From the NCBI GenBank assembly GCA_009837885.1, contig VXSP01000039.1, positions 2,808 to 60,927 on the forward strand: DNA of 58,120 nt, read 5' to 3'. Made by a program: the position numbers and the translations under genes. Positions 9,262 through 21,088 of this stretch are shown here, one piece after another. Source of the stretch: Holophagales bacterium (GTDB lineage Bacteria > Acidobacteriota > Thermoanaerobaculia > Multivoradales > Multivoraceae). The notes under the pieces were generated by a model, which was given only the letters and a program-made list of their open reading frames with translations, was not told the DNA's origin and did no database searches. How positions within the stretch are numbered: position 1 is the stretch's first letter; the number at the start of each line of letters is the position of its first letter.

Positions 9262-10181
9262 TGCCGCGCTCCCAGGACGATGCCGATCGACAGGAGCACG
9301 CCGAACAGGAGGAGCAGACGGGCGGTCGACGCCAGCGCCAGGTTGAGGGCCGCGCCCTCGCCGCGCCAGACGGACCGCAGCACGGCGACCGCCAACGGCA
9401 GGGCCAGCCACGACAGCATGGGCCACGGACCCAGGACCAGGACGGTCGGCAAGACGGCGAGGAACGCCACACTGAGGCACGCCGCGAACTCGATGAGACC
9501 GAACCGACGGCCGAACCGCACGATCAGGGTCAGCTTCCCGGCCGCGGCGTCCGTTTCCCCATCGCGGAGGTTGTTCGTGACGAGAATCGCCACGGACAGC
9601 GAACCCACGGCGAGGCCAGCCCACCAGGCCGAAGACGGCACGGAGAGCGCCTGTACCCACGCCGTCCCGACAACCGCAACCAGGCCGAAGAACAGCAGTA
9701 CGAACACGTCGCCCAGGCCGACGTAGGCGAGCGGCCAGGGACCGGCAGTGTAGAGCAGCCCGGAGGCAATCGCGATCGCACCAACTGCCAGCACAGGCCA
9801 GCCGGCAACTGACGCCAGGTAGAGGCCGCAGACTACGGCCGCTCCGAACGCGCACCAGGCGCCGCCCCAGACTTCGCCGCGACCAAGCAGGCCGGACTGG
9901 ACCGCTCGCCGTGGACCGACGCGCTTCTCCGTGTCGGCGCCGCGGTCGAAGTCCAGCACGTCGTTCGACAGGTTCGTGCCGATCTGAAGGCCGAGCGCCG
10001 TCCCCAACGCAGCCAGCGCCGGACCCGGGCGCGAACCGCCCACCGACGCCGCGCACGCGGTCCCCACCAGCACCGGCGTCACGCCGGCCCAGAGCGTCTT
10101 CGGTCGGACTGCCTCGAGCCAGGCGGCCAGCTTGCCCGGCCGATCGTCCCCGGTCGCCGGGCCGACCGAGCCCGGGCTCAT
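9258..10181 (-). CDS. menA: 1,4-Dihydroxy-2-naphthoate polyprenyltransferase
   Basis: A 307-residue UbiA-family integral membrane prenyltransferase that attaches the polyprenyl tail to DHNA. The first Asp-rich motif is [11 protein letters not shown] at 73-83, followed by KRVGPRRAV. The second polar motif is [14 protein letters not shown] in the middle of the protein. About eight hydrophobic segments are visible. The ATG overlaps the menB stop as ATGA. The polyprenyl donor is presumably made by the synthase encoded upstream in the same operon. Confidence 0.93.
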   Translation of the reverse strand: MSPGSVGPATGDDRPGKLAAWLEAVRPKTLWAGVTPVLVGTACAASVGGSRPGPALAALGTALGLQIGTNLSNDVLDFDRGADTEKRVGPRRAVQSGLLGRGEVWGGAWCAFGAAVVCGLYLASVAGWPVLAVGAIAIASGLLYTAGPWPLAYVGLGDVFVLLFFGLVAVVGTAWVQALSVPSSAWWAGLAVGSLSVAILVTNNLRDGETDAAAGKLTLIVRFGRRFGLIEFAACLSVAFLAVLPTVLVLGPWPMLSWLALPLAVAVLRSVWRGEGAALNLALASTARLLLLFGVLLSIGIVLGARH

Positions 10182-11026
10182 GGGTAGCGCTGGAACTTCG
10201 AGAAGTCCGGCTTCCGCTTTTCCAGGAACGCCTGCCGGCCCTCCTGCCCCTCCTGCGTCATGTAGAACAGCAGGGTCGCGTTCCCCGCCAGCTCCTGCAG
10301 GCCGGCCTGGCCGTCGCAGTCCGCGTTCATCGCCGCCTTCAGGCAGCGGAGCGCCATCGGGCTGTTAGCCAGCATCTCCCGGCACCACTGGAGCGTCTCC
10401 TGCTCGAGCCGCTCGAGCGGCACGACCGTGTTGACGAGACCCATGTCCAGCGCCTGCCGGGCGTTGTACTGGCGGCACAGGAACCAGATCTCCCGCGCCT
10501 TCTTCTGGCCCACGATCCGCGCCATGTACGAGGCGCCGTAGCCGCCGTCGAAGCTCCCCACCCGCGGCCCGGTCTGGCCGAAGCGGGCGTTGTCGGCGGC
10601 GATCGTCAGGTCGCAGACCATGTGCAGCACGTGGCCTCCGCCGATCGCGTAGCCGGCGACCATCGCCACGACCGGCTTGGGCAACGTGCGAATCTGGCGC
10701 TGCAGGTCGAGGACGTTCAGGCGCGGTACGCCGTCGTCGCCGACGTAGCCGGCATCGCCCCGGATGCGCTGATCGCCGCCCGAACAGAAAGCGCTTCGCC
10801 CCTCGCCGGTCAGGATCACCGCGCCGACCTCCCCGTCATCACGGGCCACGTCCACCGCCGCGCTCATCTCCTGGACCGTCAGCGGCCGGAACGCGTTGTG
10901 CACCTCCGGCCGGTTGATCGTGATCTTGGCGATCCCCTCCGGCTCGCCGTCGACATAGGACTTCTCATAGCGGATATCGGTGTAGTCACCCGCACTCCGC
11001 CACTCCTGGTGCGATTCTCCGCTCAT
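10178..11026 (-). CDS. menB: 1,4-Dihydroxy-2-naphthoyl-CoA synthase
   Basis: A crotonase-fold enzyme that cyclises o-succinylbenzoyl-CoA. Diagnostic stretches are [12 protein letters not shown] near the N-terminus, [24 protein letters not shown] and [16 protein letters not shown]. Start choice: ATG 11026 follows a strong AGGAGG eight bases upstream, giving 282 residues. An in-frame ATG at 11071 touches the menH stop but has no ribosome site and adds 15 atypical residues. The gene ends in an ATGA overlap with menA. Confidence 0.95.
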   Translation of the reverse strand: MSGESHQEWRSAGDYTDIRYEKSYVDGEPEGIAKITINRPEVHNAFRPLTVQEMSAAVDVARDDGEVGAVILTGEGRSAFCSGGDQRIRGDAGYVGDDGVPRLNVLDLQRQIRTLPKPVVAMVAGYAIGGGHVLHMVCDLTIAADNARFGQTGPRVGSFDGGYGASYMARIVGQKKAREIWFLCRQYNARQALDMGLVNTVVPLERLEQETLQWCREMLANSPMALRCLKAAMNADCDGQAGLQELAGNATLLFYMTQEGQEGRQAFLEKRKPDFSKFQRYP

Positions 11027-11070
11027 CCCCGCGCCTCCTTCGATCGGCGACATTACAACGGCCACCGCCA

Positions 11071-11840
11071 TCAGTACCGGTTGTCGCGATTCACGTTGCC
11101 CAGGGTCGCGTTCAGGAGACGGGCCAGCTCAACCGGTGCTTCCAGAGGTACGTTGTGGCCTGCTCCCTCAACGACGTGGACCGAAGCGTCGGGCAGCTTC
11201 TCCGCCATCTTGCGCGCCAGGGCCACGAACTTCGTATCCAGGCTACCGGCGATCAGATCGACCGGGCAGAGGACACCGGGAAGCACGGGCCGGTAGTCCG
11301 GCATCGCGCCGAGACCCAGCACCCTCATCGCCGCCCCGAGAGCCGCGGGATCGTGACGGAGACGAGTGCGCCGCTGCTCGGCCAACCGTCCGGCATCCAG
11401 ATCGTGCTGACTGGCGAACAAGGGCAAGGCCGACCACTCGCTGTCGAAGACAGCGAGGCCCTCTTCCTCGATCAGCCGAGCCCAGCGCTCGTCGTCGCGC
11501 CGCCGCGCCACGCGAGCGTCTTCCCCGCCGATACCCGGGTTCGCGCCGATCAGAGCAGCGCCGAGGAACAGGTCCGGATGACGGACCAGCAGGCCGAGAG
11601 CCAGCCGCCCGCCCAGGGAGTAACCGACCACCAGGCGAGGCGCCGGCACTTCGGCCTCGACGACCGCGGCCAGCCGATCGACCTCCGCCTCGAAGGAGGC
11701 CGAGCCTTTGGAGATCGCCGGCGGACTCTCGCCACCATGACCGCAGACCGCCGGCGCGTGACTGGGCACGTCGAGCAGCGCTTCCACCCGCCGCCAGCTC
11801 GCCGGACTGCCCGAGAAGCCGTGAATCAGAACGGCCGTCG

Positions 11841-11844
<4 letters not shown>
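11071..11844 (-). CDS. menH: SHCHC synthase MenH, alpha/beta hydrolase
   Basis: 257 residues, with the oxyanion motif HGFSGSP at 8-14, the nucleophile elbow GYSLGG (S76) and the catalytic His of GAGHNVPLE (about 230). This is the expected size and layout for 2-succinyl-6-hydroxy-2,4-cyclohexadiene-1-carboxylate synthase, which removes pyruvate from the MenD product. The ATG overlaps the menD stop as ATGA. Sequence alone could also fit a generic hydrolase. Its place between menD and menB makes MenH the likely call. Confidence 0.88.
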
Positions 11845-13654
<1,810 letters not shown>

Positions 13655-13664
<10 letters not shown>

Positions 13665-15166
13665 GCTCCGAGGATCGCGTCCAGCTTGAGGTTCGTCTCA
13701 GCCAGCTCGCGCGCGGGATCGGAGTCGGCAACGATGCCGTTGCCCGAGTAGAGCAGGCCTCGACGCCGGGTCGCGAGACAGGAACGGAGAGCGACCGAGA
13801 ACTCGCCATCGCCGCTGCCGTCGAACCAGCCGACCGGGCCCGCGTACCAGCCCCGGTCCCGGTCTTCGCTGCGCCGGATCGCGGCCAGGGCGAGAGGCGT
13901 CGGTCTACCCGCTACGGCGGGAGTCGGGTGGAGCGCCCGCACCAGCCGCAGCACGTGCGGCGACTCGACGGTCTCCGGCAGCGCGGCGCGAATCGGCGTC
14001 TCCAGGTGCATCACGTTCGGCAGGACACGGACCTCCGGAGGGTCGGGCGGCGCTACCGCTCCGCAGCTCCGGTCGAGGCGCTCGACCAGGTAACGCACGA
14101 CCACGTCGTGCTCCAGCCTGTCCTTCCGGCTCTCCAGCAGACGCCGCTCCAACTCGCGCCGCCGCAAAGGTGAAGGGTCGCTGGCAATCGAACCGGCCAG
14201 CGCCTGCGTCTCGATGCGGCGGCCCCGGCGACGGACCAGCAGTTCCGGCGTCGCGCCGAAGAAGATCGAGCCGCCACGCAGGAAGGCGAAGCGGGTGCAA
14301 GTGGGCATGCTGTGCCGCAGGCGCCCGGCGATGCGGACCAGATCGTCGATGTCGAAGGGCCGGTCGAGGTCGAGCTCGACGGCCCGTGCCGCGACGACCT
14401 TCTGCAGCCGTTCAGAGAGCACCTCCCCGCGAAGCTCTTCCACGCGCCGGAGCCACTCCGAAGCGGCCGGACGATCGAGGCTCCGCAGAATCCCGGGCAG
14501 CGCCTCCAGGTCGTTGGCCGCTTCCGGCAACTCTCCCGGGTGTCCGTTGCCGTTCGCGTCGCTTCCGAGGCCGCCAGGGAGGTCGAGGTCCTCGGCCAGC
14601 CGCTGCAGGCGTCGCTGCCACTCCGGTGCAGCCCCCATCGCCGTCGCGTCAAGGACCGCATACAGGTAGGCGGCGTTCCCGTCGGCAACGTATCCCAGCC
14701 GGGGCAGCACGAAGCTCCCCGCGCCGAACTCGTTCCAGTCGGAGGCCCCGGAGCCGGTGCCGCTCTGTCCAGGATCGAAGGCGAGTCCGCCGAACAGCCG
14801 CAACGGCACTTCGCCCGCGCCCGCCAGTTCGCGAAACAGCCTGGACGCTTGCGCCGCAACCTGGTCGAGCGCGATGCCGCCGGCATGCACGTCGGGATCA
14901 CCGTCGCCGTTCCCGCCCGGGAACCCGCCGGACGGAGCGTCTCCGGCGACCTCGAAACGTCGGGCCACACCCCAGCCGGCGCACTGCATCCCGCCTGACG
15001 GCGACCACAGATGGCCCACGGGGCCGATGTCGCGGAAGCTCCGCGAAGCCCGCCGAAGGAACTCCTCGGGAGCTACTGCCGGCGCCTCGGCAGCCACGGT
15101 CAGGAAGCCGGGGCGCGGAGCCCGCGTCTCCCGACCCGAACGTGGCCTGATCGCCGGAGAAGTCAC
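13655..15166 (-). CDS. menF: Isochorismate synthase
   Basis: 503 residues of the chorismate-binding enzyme family, opening the menaquinone branch. The C-terminal catalytic region carries LFVSER-like LRGEVLSERLQKVVAAR, PTCTRFAFLRGGS, the HLETPI segment, LHPTPAVAGRPTPLAL, and the final WYAGPVGWFDGSGDGEFSVALRS. Start: a GTG whose last two bases overlap the ubiE stop (GTGA). Two Gly/Asn/Asp-rich segments, around GGNGDGDP and DANGNGHPGE, look like insertions and resemble one in the neighbouring polyprenyl synthase. An anthranilate-synthase-type identity is less likely given the operon. Confidence 0.93.
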
Positions 15167-15924
15167 GAACCGGCGTCTCCCGTGGCATGCCCTACAACAG
15201 GACTGGCCAGAAACAGGTTGCACACGCCGAAGGTCAGAGGCCGCGTTTCGACCGGCGCCAGGCCGGCCGCGGTCATCGTTCGAGCGAACTGATCCGGCGG
15301 CGGGAAAGCGCGGATCGACCGTCGCAGGTACCGGTACTCGGCGCCTCCCGCCACGAGCGCCCCGATCAGCGGAACGAGGACACGGATGTGGAAGCGAGCG
15401 AGGGCGGCCAGCGGGCCCGAAGCCGGCTCGCTCAGCTCGAGAACCGCGACACGCCCCCCCGGCCGGGTGACCCTCGCCATTTCGCGCAGGGCCCGAACCC
15501 GGTCGGGGACGTTGCGGATGCCGAACGCGATCGCCGCCGCGTCGAAGGAGCGATCGGGGAAGCCAAGTTCCTGCGCGTCGCCGGATGCCAGCGTGACGCG
15601 CTCCGCGAGGCCGGCGCTCTCCACCTTTCCTTGTCCGATCCCGGTCATCGCCGCCGACGTGTCGACACCGCTGACGACCGCTGACGGAAACCGCCGCGCG
15701 ATCGCGATCGCGAGATCTCCGGTGCCGGACGCAACATCCAGTACGCGCAGGGGCCGGTCGGCGGCCGCGGCCGGCGCCAGGGCCTCCGCCGTGACCCGGC
15801 GCCACGCCCGGTCGAAGCCCAGGGAGTTCAGGCGGTTCAGCAGGTCGTAGCGCGTGGCGATCCGGTCGAACATCGCGCCCGAACCGTCGCTCCGGGCCGC
15901 CAGCGGCTCGGCGAGCGCCATCAT
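15163..15924 (-). CDS. ubiE: Demethylmenaquinone methyltransferase
   Basis: A 253-residue class I SAM methyltransferase (UbiE/MenG) performing the last step of menaquinone synthesis. Visible signatures are YDLLNRLNSLGFDRAWRR, SAM motif I VLDVASGTGDLA, SGVDTSAAM, AIAFGIRNVPDR and the GGRVAVLELSEP segment. Start: the ATG at 15924 overlaps the polyprenyl synthase stop as ATGA. Upstream residues in the same frame are read-through of the neighbour's antiframe. Confidence 0.94.
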   Translation of the reverse strand: MMALAEPLAARSDGSGAMFDRIATRYDLLNRLNSLGFDRAWRRVTAEALAPAAAADRPLRVLDVASGTGDLAIAIARRFPSAVVSGVDTSAAMTGIGQGKVESAGLAERVTLASGDAQELGFPDRSFDAAAIAFGIRNVPDRVRALREMARVTRPGGRVAVLELSEPASGPLAALARFHIRVLVPLIGALVAGGAEYRYLRRSIRAFPPPDQFARTMTAAGLAPVETRPLTFGVCNLFLASPVVGHATGDAGS

Positions 15925-17087
15925 CGCTCCCGAAGCACGCTCGCCCGGGCGACAACCGTTAACGCACTGCGCGCGGGGCTGTCGGGGACCTCGGCCAACG
16001 CTTCGATCCCCTTGTCTATGTAGCTGGCGGCCAGGTCGCGGCATGTCGCCTCGACGTTGTGGCGAACCATCGCCTCGAGGACGCGCTCCCGCTCCCGGCC
16101 CGCCCCGTTCGCACCACCCGGGTGTCCGTTCCCCGAACCGTCCCCGTTCGAGCCGGGGACCGCGACGCCATCGCCGCCCCACGAAGAAGCCGCTTCGGCC
16201 GCTATCGCGCGGATCGTCTCGATGAGCGCCGGTTCACGATCCAGCACGACGATCAGCGGATACGTGATCTTCCCCTCCGAGAGGTCGCTGAACAGGGTCT
16301 TGCCGGTGTTGCTGTGGTGTCCGACCAGATCGAGCAGGTCGTCGATCAACTGGAAGGCGACCCCGATCGACTCGCCATACGCCCGCAGCGCCCGGCAGAG
16401 CTCGGGCGACGCTCCGCCACTCAGGGCGCCGGCGCCCAACGCCCAACTGAACAGCGCCGCCGACTTGCCCCGAGCAACCTCGAAGTAGAGATCCTCGGAC
16501 GCGTCGAGGGAGCCCCGGTTCTCGAGCTGAAGGGACTCGGCCCGGATCATCTCGGCGATCGTCCCGAGGAGGCCTTCCATCACGCCCGGCACCGCGGCCC
16601 GCTGCACCCTGTGCAGGGCCTCGATCAGAAGATAGTCGCCGGCGAAGATCGAGGCCGCGTTGCCGAGTTCGAGCCGGGCCGTCGGCCGCCCGCGACGCTG
16701 GTCCGCGTGATCGATGACATCGTCGTGCAGCAGCGTGGCGTTGTGAACGAGTTCGGCCGCAACCGCGATGTCGCGCACCGCCGAAGCCTGTGCGGAACCG
16801 ACCCGCGACGCCAGGACGACGCACAGCGGACGCAGCCGCTTGCCACCGAGGTGAACAAGGGACGTCCCGGCCTCGCCAACGAGCGTGTCTCCTGTCGACA
16901 GCGTCGCCAGCCCCTCCTCCACCGCGGCGAGATCGTCGCGGACGAAACCGACCAGGTCGTCGATCGTCGCGGCAAGGTCGGGGAGCCCGCCGACTTCGCA
17001 GAGGTCGCGGAGGCGTCCGAGTACCTCGTCTTCGACGGCCGTGCTTCTCGACAGGGGCCCAGCGGGGCGATCCGTGAGCACGGTCAA
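15921..17087 (-). CDS. Polyprenyl diphosphate synthase
   Basis: A trans-prenyltransferase of 388 residues, with GGKRLRP at 81-87, the first Asp-rich motif DDVID at 122-126 and the second DDLLD at 249-253. GKTLFSDLSEGKITYPL follows. It presumably makes the long isoprenoid tail used by MenA; chain length cannot be read with confidence. An insert rich in Gly, Asn and Asp (about 302-330) is unusual for the family. The start is TTG at 17087, overlapping the regulator's stop as TTGA; a GTG two codons later is an alternative. Confidence 0.92.
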   Translation of the reverse strand: MTVLTDRPAGPLSRSTAVEDEVLGRLRDLCEVGGLPDLAATIDDLVGFVRDDLAAVEEGLATLSTGDTLVGEAGTSLVHLGGKRLRPLCVVLASRVGSAQASAVRDIAVAAELVHNATLLHDDVIDHADQRRGRPTARLELGNAASIFAGDYLLIEALHRVQRAAVPGVMEGLLGTIAEMIRAESLQLENRGSLDASEDLYFEVARGKSAALFSWALGAGALSGGASPELCRALRAYGESIGVAFQLIDDLLDLVGHHSNTGKTLFSDLSEGKITYPLIVVLDREPALIETIRAIAAEAASSWGGDGVAVPGSNGDGSGNGHPGGANGAGRERERVLEAMVRHNVEATCRDLAASYIDKGIEALAEVPDSPARSALTVVARASVLRER

Positions 17088-17752
17088 CTCTCCTGCTCCT
17101 CCGGATCGAGGTCCGGCACCGGCTCCGCCGGCTGGGCGGACTTGCCCGAGAACGACTGCGCCTCACGGCGCGCAAGATTGCCGAGCCGCGCGGCGACCGC
17201 TCCCGCCCCCAGCAGGGCCTTCAGCCCGAAGTCCGTCACCGTGCCGCCGTTGAGCAGAAACTCCGCGATCGAGTCCACTCGCCCCATGACCTGGTCGATC
17301 GCGCGCAGGCGCCTGAGAAACACCGCATTCTCGGGAGAGGCCGCCATGCCGGGAGAGGACGGGTCCTCCAGGGCCGGAATCCAGTCGCGCATGTTCTCAC
17401 GGATCGGGTCCCACTCCCGCCGCTTGCGGATCTCGACGACGTTGCGGAGGACCCGCTCGAGGTCGGTCTCGGGCCGGTAGACCACCCGGCGCGCACCGGC
17501 GACCCGTTCCGGTGAGATGAGCTTCCATTCGCGCAGCTCCCGGCAGGCCATGGACACGGCGCCGCGACTGAGTTCCAGACCGGCCATGATCTCCTGCGCG
17601 TCGGCGGGTTCGCTGCGGGACATCAGCCAACCGAAGACCCGCGCGGTGGTCGGCGGCACACCCCAGAAAGTGCCCAGAGCGCCCCAGAGTTGCACGAACT
17701 CCTCGCGAACCCGATCCACACTCTCGGCGCCTTCAACGCTCACGTTCGGCAC
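17084..17752 (-). CDS. GbsR/MarR-type winged-helix transcriptional regulator
   Basis: 222 residues. The N-terminal half is a winged helix of the GbsR group, with WGALGTFWGVPPTTARVFGWL, then a recognition helix in LELSRGAVSMACRELREW and a wing in GARRVVYRPE. The C-terminal half is helical, with a proline- and acid-rich end. GbsR proteins repress in response to small metabolites. Located one base after the preceding gene and overlapping the polyprenyl synthase start, it may autoregulate the menaquinone operon. That is inference. Confidence 0.8.
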   Translation of the reverse strand: MPNVSVEGAESVDRVREEFVQLWGALGTFWGVPPTTARVFGWLMSRSEPADAQEIMAGLELSRGAVSMACRELREWKLISPERVAGARRVVYRPETDLERVLRNVVEIRKRREWDPIRENMRDWIPALEDPSSPGMAASPENAVFLRRLRAIDQVMGRVDSIAEFLLNGGTVTDFGLKALLGAGAVAARLGNLARREAQSFSGKSAQPAEPVPDLDPEEQES

Positions 17753-17753
17753 C

Positions 17754-18632
17754 CTAACGCAACTTCACGTGACGCAGCCGGACCGTGACCCTGCCCGCGG
17801 GCGGAAGGCGGCCGCTGATCGACACGGGCGCCTGAAGTTCCTTCGCCGCAACGATCTCGATCGCGCCTTCGAGTCCCAGCAACTCGAAGTCCTCCGCGCT
17901 GCCCTCGGGTCCGTACACTTCCGGCGTCATCGCGAAGCGAACCAGCGTCAACTGCGCCGGCGCCTGACCGCCGGCCACCGAGAACGGCGAGGGCGCCGTC
18001 ATGGTTTCCGGGTCTCGCTCGATCCGCACCGCCAGCACCCTCCGGTTCGAGAACATCGGCACCGTCCACGACATTTCCTCCCCCGCCCCGGACGGAAGCG
18101 CCGCCAACCGCCCGACCAGGTGCAGCAGCGCCGAAGGCTCCGACAGCGGCGTCTCGAGGCCGGGCGGAACCGGGTGATGGAGGGGATAGCGATGGGTCCA
18201 TTCCGCCACGGGCAGACCGGCTTCGCCCTCATTGGGAGTCGCGCGCTCCGCCTCCACGCTGCCGTCACAGAACGTGTAGCGCTTGTAGCGGTTCCGGCTG
18301 CCCCGTTCCTCCTGGACGCGAAGATGGGCTCGCAGGCTGGCCGGATCGAACCACAGGGAGGACTCGGAGCGACGGCCGAACATCGTGGACTCGATGCGGA
18401 TCCGCGCGGCCGAGCCGGGCATGTGCGGCTTGCCTTCGCAGCGCTCGTCCGGCGGGAGCTGAGCCGCGGGATCGAATTCGACCGCGGCGTCCGCCGTCAG
18501 GAACAGCTTCTTCGCCTGGAACTCGAGTCGCTGCCACGGCGGGTCCGCGGCCGCCGCCGGCCAGGCCAGGGCGAAAAGGAGCGCCGACGCGACGAGATTC
18601 GCCGGCTTTCGGGTTGTCGGCCGCGGTTTCAC
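17754..18632 (-). CDS. Exported protein of unknown function (DUF3108-like)
   Basis: 292 residues, with an N-terminal signal peptide (about 1-29, ending WPAAAADPP). No catalytic motif is evident. The beta-rich body with conserved-looking segments such as RIRIESTMFGRRSESSLWFDP and YKRYTFCDG recalls DUF3108-type periplasmic proteins, but I cannot confirm that. The GTG start lies six bases after the amidase stop. The stop is one base before the regulator start, so it belongs to the same transcript. Confidence 0.65.
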   Translation of the reverse strand: MKPRPTTRKPANLVASALLFALAWPAAAADPPWQRLEFQAKKLFLTADAAVEFDPAAQLPPDERCEGKPHMPGSAARIRIESTMFGRRSESSLWFDPASLRAHLRVQEERGSRNRYKRYTFCDGSVEAERATPNEGEAGLPVAEWTHRYPLHHPVPPGLETPLSEPSALLHLVGRLAALPSGAGEEMSWTVPMFSNRRVLAVRIERDPETMTAPSPFSVAGGQAPAQLTLVRFAMTPEVYGPEGSAEDFELLGLEGAIEIVAAKELQAPVSISGRLPPAGRVTVRLRHVKLR

Positions 18633-18638
18633 AGATCC

Positions 18639-20093
18639 CTAGCCGCTCCGCCACGCCGAGCAGGGCGGCTTCCGATCGATCCAGGGACGCTCCCGTTCGA
18701 GCTGCGCCGCCAGCCGGAGGAGCACTCCCTCGCCGCCCACCGGGGCGGCGATCTGAACGCCGATCGGCAGGCCGCCGTTCGCTCCGCCCCAGCCGAGCGG
18801 CACCGAGGCGGCGGGGTTGCCGCAGACGTTCATCAACTGGGTGAAGCCGATCGTCTGCAGCAACGCCGGCATGTAGTCGTCGCCCCGGTTCGAGAGCGAC
18901 AGCACGCCGAGCTTCGCCGGCGGCGCCGCCATCGTCGGCGACAGCAGGACGTCGAAGCCCCGCTTGAAGAACGCGGCCAGCCGGCGGCCCACCGCGTGAA
19001 CCGTGCGGGTCGCGCGCGCGTAGGCGGCGGCGTCGCTCTGCTCGCCCGTGGCGGCCGTGGCCCACGTGAGCGGCTCCAGCTCGTCCTCCCGGGCTTCGCG
19101 GCCAAGGGCCTCGCAGCGCTCGGCGATCGTGGCGCGCACGTTCGCACCGACGATCAAGCGGGTGGCGAGGCCGAGAGCAGTCGCGTCGATCTTCGGCGAT
19201 CTCCGGGTGACCTCGTGCCCGAGTCCCGCGCAGAGTTCCGCCGCGTCGCGGGCCGCGGCGACGCACGCCTTATCGACCGGGGCGCCGTTGAACGCTTCCA
19301 GGGTCAGCGCGATGCGCAGCTTGCCCGGCTCGCGCCGGGTTTCGTCCAGGAAGCTCCGTTCCGGCGGCGGCGCGCAGTACGGATCTCCCGCGACCGGGCC
19401 GGCAACCGCATCGAGAAGCGCGGCGCTGTCGCGAACCGTGCGGCTCACGCAGTGCTGTACCGAGAAGCCGGCCCAACCCTCGCCGGCGTCAGGCGCCAGC
19501 GAGACCCGGGCGCGGCTCGGCTTGAGACCGAAGACCCCGCAACACGAGGCCGGGATGCGGATCGACCCGCCGCCGTCGCTGGCGTGGGCGGCCGGCACGA
19601 TGCCGGCGGCGACGGCCGCCGCCGCGCCGCCCGAGGAGCCGCCCGCGATGTGCTCCAGGTTCCAGGGGTTGCGGGTCTGCCCGAAGACCGCGGACTCGGT
19701 ACTCGTCGTCAGCCCGAACTCGGGCGAAGCGGTGCGTCCCGCGATCAGGAGCCCCGCGTGCCGGTAGCGGCTCACCATCTCCGAATCGTGCTTCGGCACG
19801 TTGCCCTTGAAGAGACGGCTGCCGTTGGTCAGCGGCAGGCCCGCCGCGTTGGCGTAGAGGTCCTTCAGCAGGTAGGGCACGCCCGCGAACGGCCCACCCG
19901 CCGCCACGGTCTCGGGCGCCTCGCGGGCAGCCCGTTTGAAGTCCGCGCAGACGATCGCGTTCAACTCCGGGTCGAGTTCGGAGGCGATCTCCGCCGCGCA
20001 TCTCACCGCCTCGGTGGATCTCAGCTCGCGGGTCCGCAGCAATTCGGCCAGCGCCAACCCGTCGCTGGCCAGGTACGTCTCTCTCAGACTCAA
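18639..20093 (-). CDS. Amidase signature family hydrolase
   Basis: A 484-residue amidase with the Ser-cisSer-Lys triad visible: K77 in YLLKDLYA, the cis-Ser in AGGSSGGAAAA (153-154) and the nucleophile S177 in DGGGSIRIPA. FGLKPSRARVS follows as usual. Family members hydrolyse amides, nylon oligomers or aryl amides. The absence of gatB/gatC neighbours argues against GatA. It is the first gene of the minus-strand operon and is divergent from the M23 peptidase, with 116 bp between. Confidence 0.88.
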   Translation of the reverse strand: MSLRETYLASDGLALAELLRTRELRSTEAVRCAAEIASELDPELNAIVCADFKRAAREAPETVAAGGPFAGVPYLLKDLYANAAGLPLTNGSRLFKGNVPKHDSEMVSRYRHAGLLIAGRTASPEFGLTTSTESAVFGQTRNPWNLEHIAGGSSGGAAAAVAAGIVPAAHASDGGGSIRIPASCCGVFGLKPSRARVSLAPDAGEGWAGFSVQHCVSRTVRDSAALLDAVAGPVAGDPYCAPPPERSFLDETRREPGKLRIALTLEAFNGAPVDKACVAAARDAAELCAGLGHEVTRRSPKIDATALGLATRLIVGANVRATIAERCEALGREAREDELEPLTWATAATGEQSDAAAYARATRTVHAVGRRLAAFFKRGFDVLLSPTMAAPPAKLGVLSLSNRGDDYMPALLQTIGFTQLMNVCGNPAASVPLGWGGANGGLPIGVQIAAPVGGEGVLLRLAAQLERERPWIDRKPPCSAWRSG

Positions 20094-20197
20094 AGCACCC
20101 TCCCGGGCCGGCAGGTCGTTGGGCCGGCAAGGGCTAAGCGTACCGCGTCCTTCCGGCCTGCCCGCCCTTGAGCCGAGCCGACCTATGCATCATTGGC

Positions 20198-20203
20198 TAT
20201 GAT
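20198..20203 (+). promoter_or_regulatory. Candidate -10 box TATGAT before the M23 gene
   Basis: TATGAT stands out in very GC-rich DNA and ends only six bases before the ATG at 20210. A transcript from it would be nearly leaderless. No good -35 is seen. Weak evidence by itself. Confidence 0.3.
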
Positions 20204-20209
20204 TGCTCA

Positions 20210-21043
20210 ATGGACCCGTTTCGCTTCATCGCCGTACTCGGCGCAACCGCCATCCTCGCCGCCGCCGGCGCCCATCCGTTGCCCGCTCAGACCGCGGCTC
20301 CCGGAAGCCTCGTCCACTGGCCGGGCGAAGGCGTCGAACGCTGCCTGGTCGGCGACCGCGCCTTCGCGCCCACCGTGGTCGGCGGAGAACGAGGCTGCCT
20401 GGTGCCGGTCGGCTTGACCCGGACCGCCGACGTGATCGCGGAACGCGACCGGGATGGACAGCGGGAGAGGCTGCACATCGGTCTCGGCGAGTACCCCTAC
20501 TCGGTGCAGCGACTCGAGATCAAGGACCGGAGTCGCGTCGATCTGTCGCCCGAGAACCTCGCTCGCGTACAGCGTGAGAACGCCCTGATCGGCAAGCTCT
20601 GGGGACGGCAGGGCAAACCGAGGTTCTCCCTGCCCCTGGGTGCGCCGCTCGAGGAGATGCCGGCCGGCGGCCGCTTCGGCGCGAAGCGGATCATCAACGG
20701 CGAGCCACGCTCGCCCCACACCGGCGCCGACTACGCCGTCCCCCAGGGCACGCCCGTCCTGGCCGTCGAGGACGCCGTCGTCGCCCTGTCCGGCGAGTTC
20801 TTCTTCTCCGGCAACGCGGTCTTTCTCGACCACGGCAACGGCCTGATCAGCATGTACTTCCACCTGCACGAGGTGTTCGTCGAGCAAGGGGACCAGGTGT
20901 CACGCGGGCGCCTGATCGGCACCGTCGGCTCGACCGGACGATCCACCGGCCCGCACCTGCACTTCGGCATCCGCTGGCAGGGCGAACGGGTCGACCCGGC
21001 GCTGCTGCTCGGCGAGCCGGGCTCGATTTCTACGGTTCGATAG
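20210..21043 (+). CDS. M23-family (LytM-like) metallopeptidase
   Basis: 277 residues, with a signal peptide (about 1-27, ending LPAQTAAP). The C-terminal peptidase domain has PHTGADYA (H170, D174) and the HLH motif at 249-251 in GPHLHFGIRW, the zinc ligands of LytM/lysostaphin-type enzymes. It probably cleaves peptidoglycan cross-links or activates other hydrolases in the periplasm. An in-frame ATG at 20168 exists, but 20210 starts directly at a normal signal sequence. Confidence 0.9.
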   Translation: MDPFRFIAVLGATAILAAAGAHPLPAQTAAPGSLVHWPGEGVERCLVGDRAFAPTVVGGERGCLVPVGLTRTADVIAERDRDGQRERLHIGLGEYPYSVQRLEIKDRSRVDLSPENLARVQRENALIGKLWGRQGKPRFSLPLGAPLEEMPAGGRFGAKRIINGEPRSPHTGADYAVPQGTPVLAVEDAVVALSGEFFFSGNAVFLDHGNGLISMYFHLHEVFVEQGDQVSRGRLIGTVGSTGRSTGPHLHFGIRWQGERVDPALLLGEPGSISTVR

Positions 21044-21088
21044 CACCCAACGACGGCATCTCGCTCAACGGCGGCCGCGCCTGAGCCT

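Noticed and set aside
8698..9726. 342-codon plus-strand frame over menE and menA
   Set aside because: Antisense to two well-supported genes. Composition is typical of antisense GC-rich frames.
18639..20093. Amidase as GatA of a tRNA amidotransferase
   Set aside because: No gatB or gatC next to it, and the sequence around the triad is that of a generic amidase.
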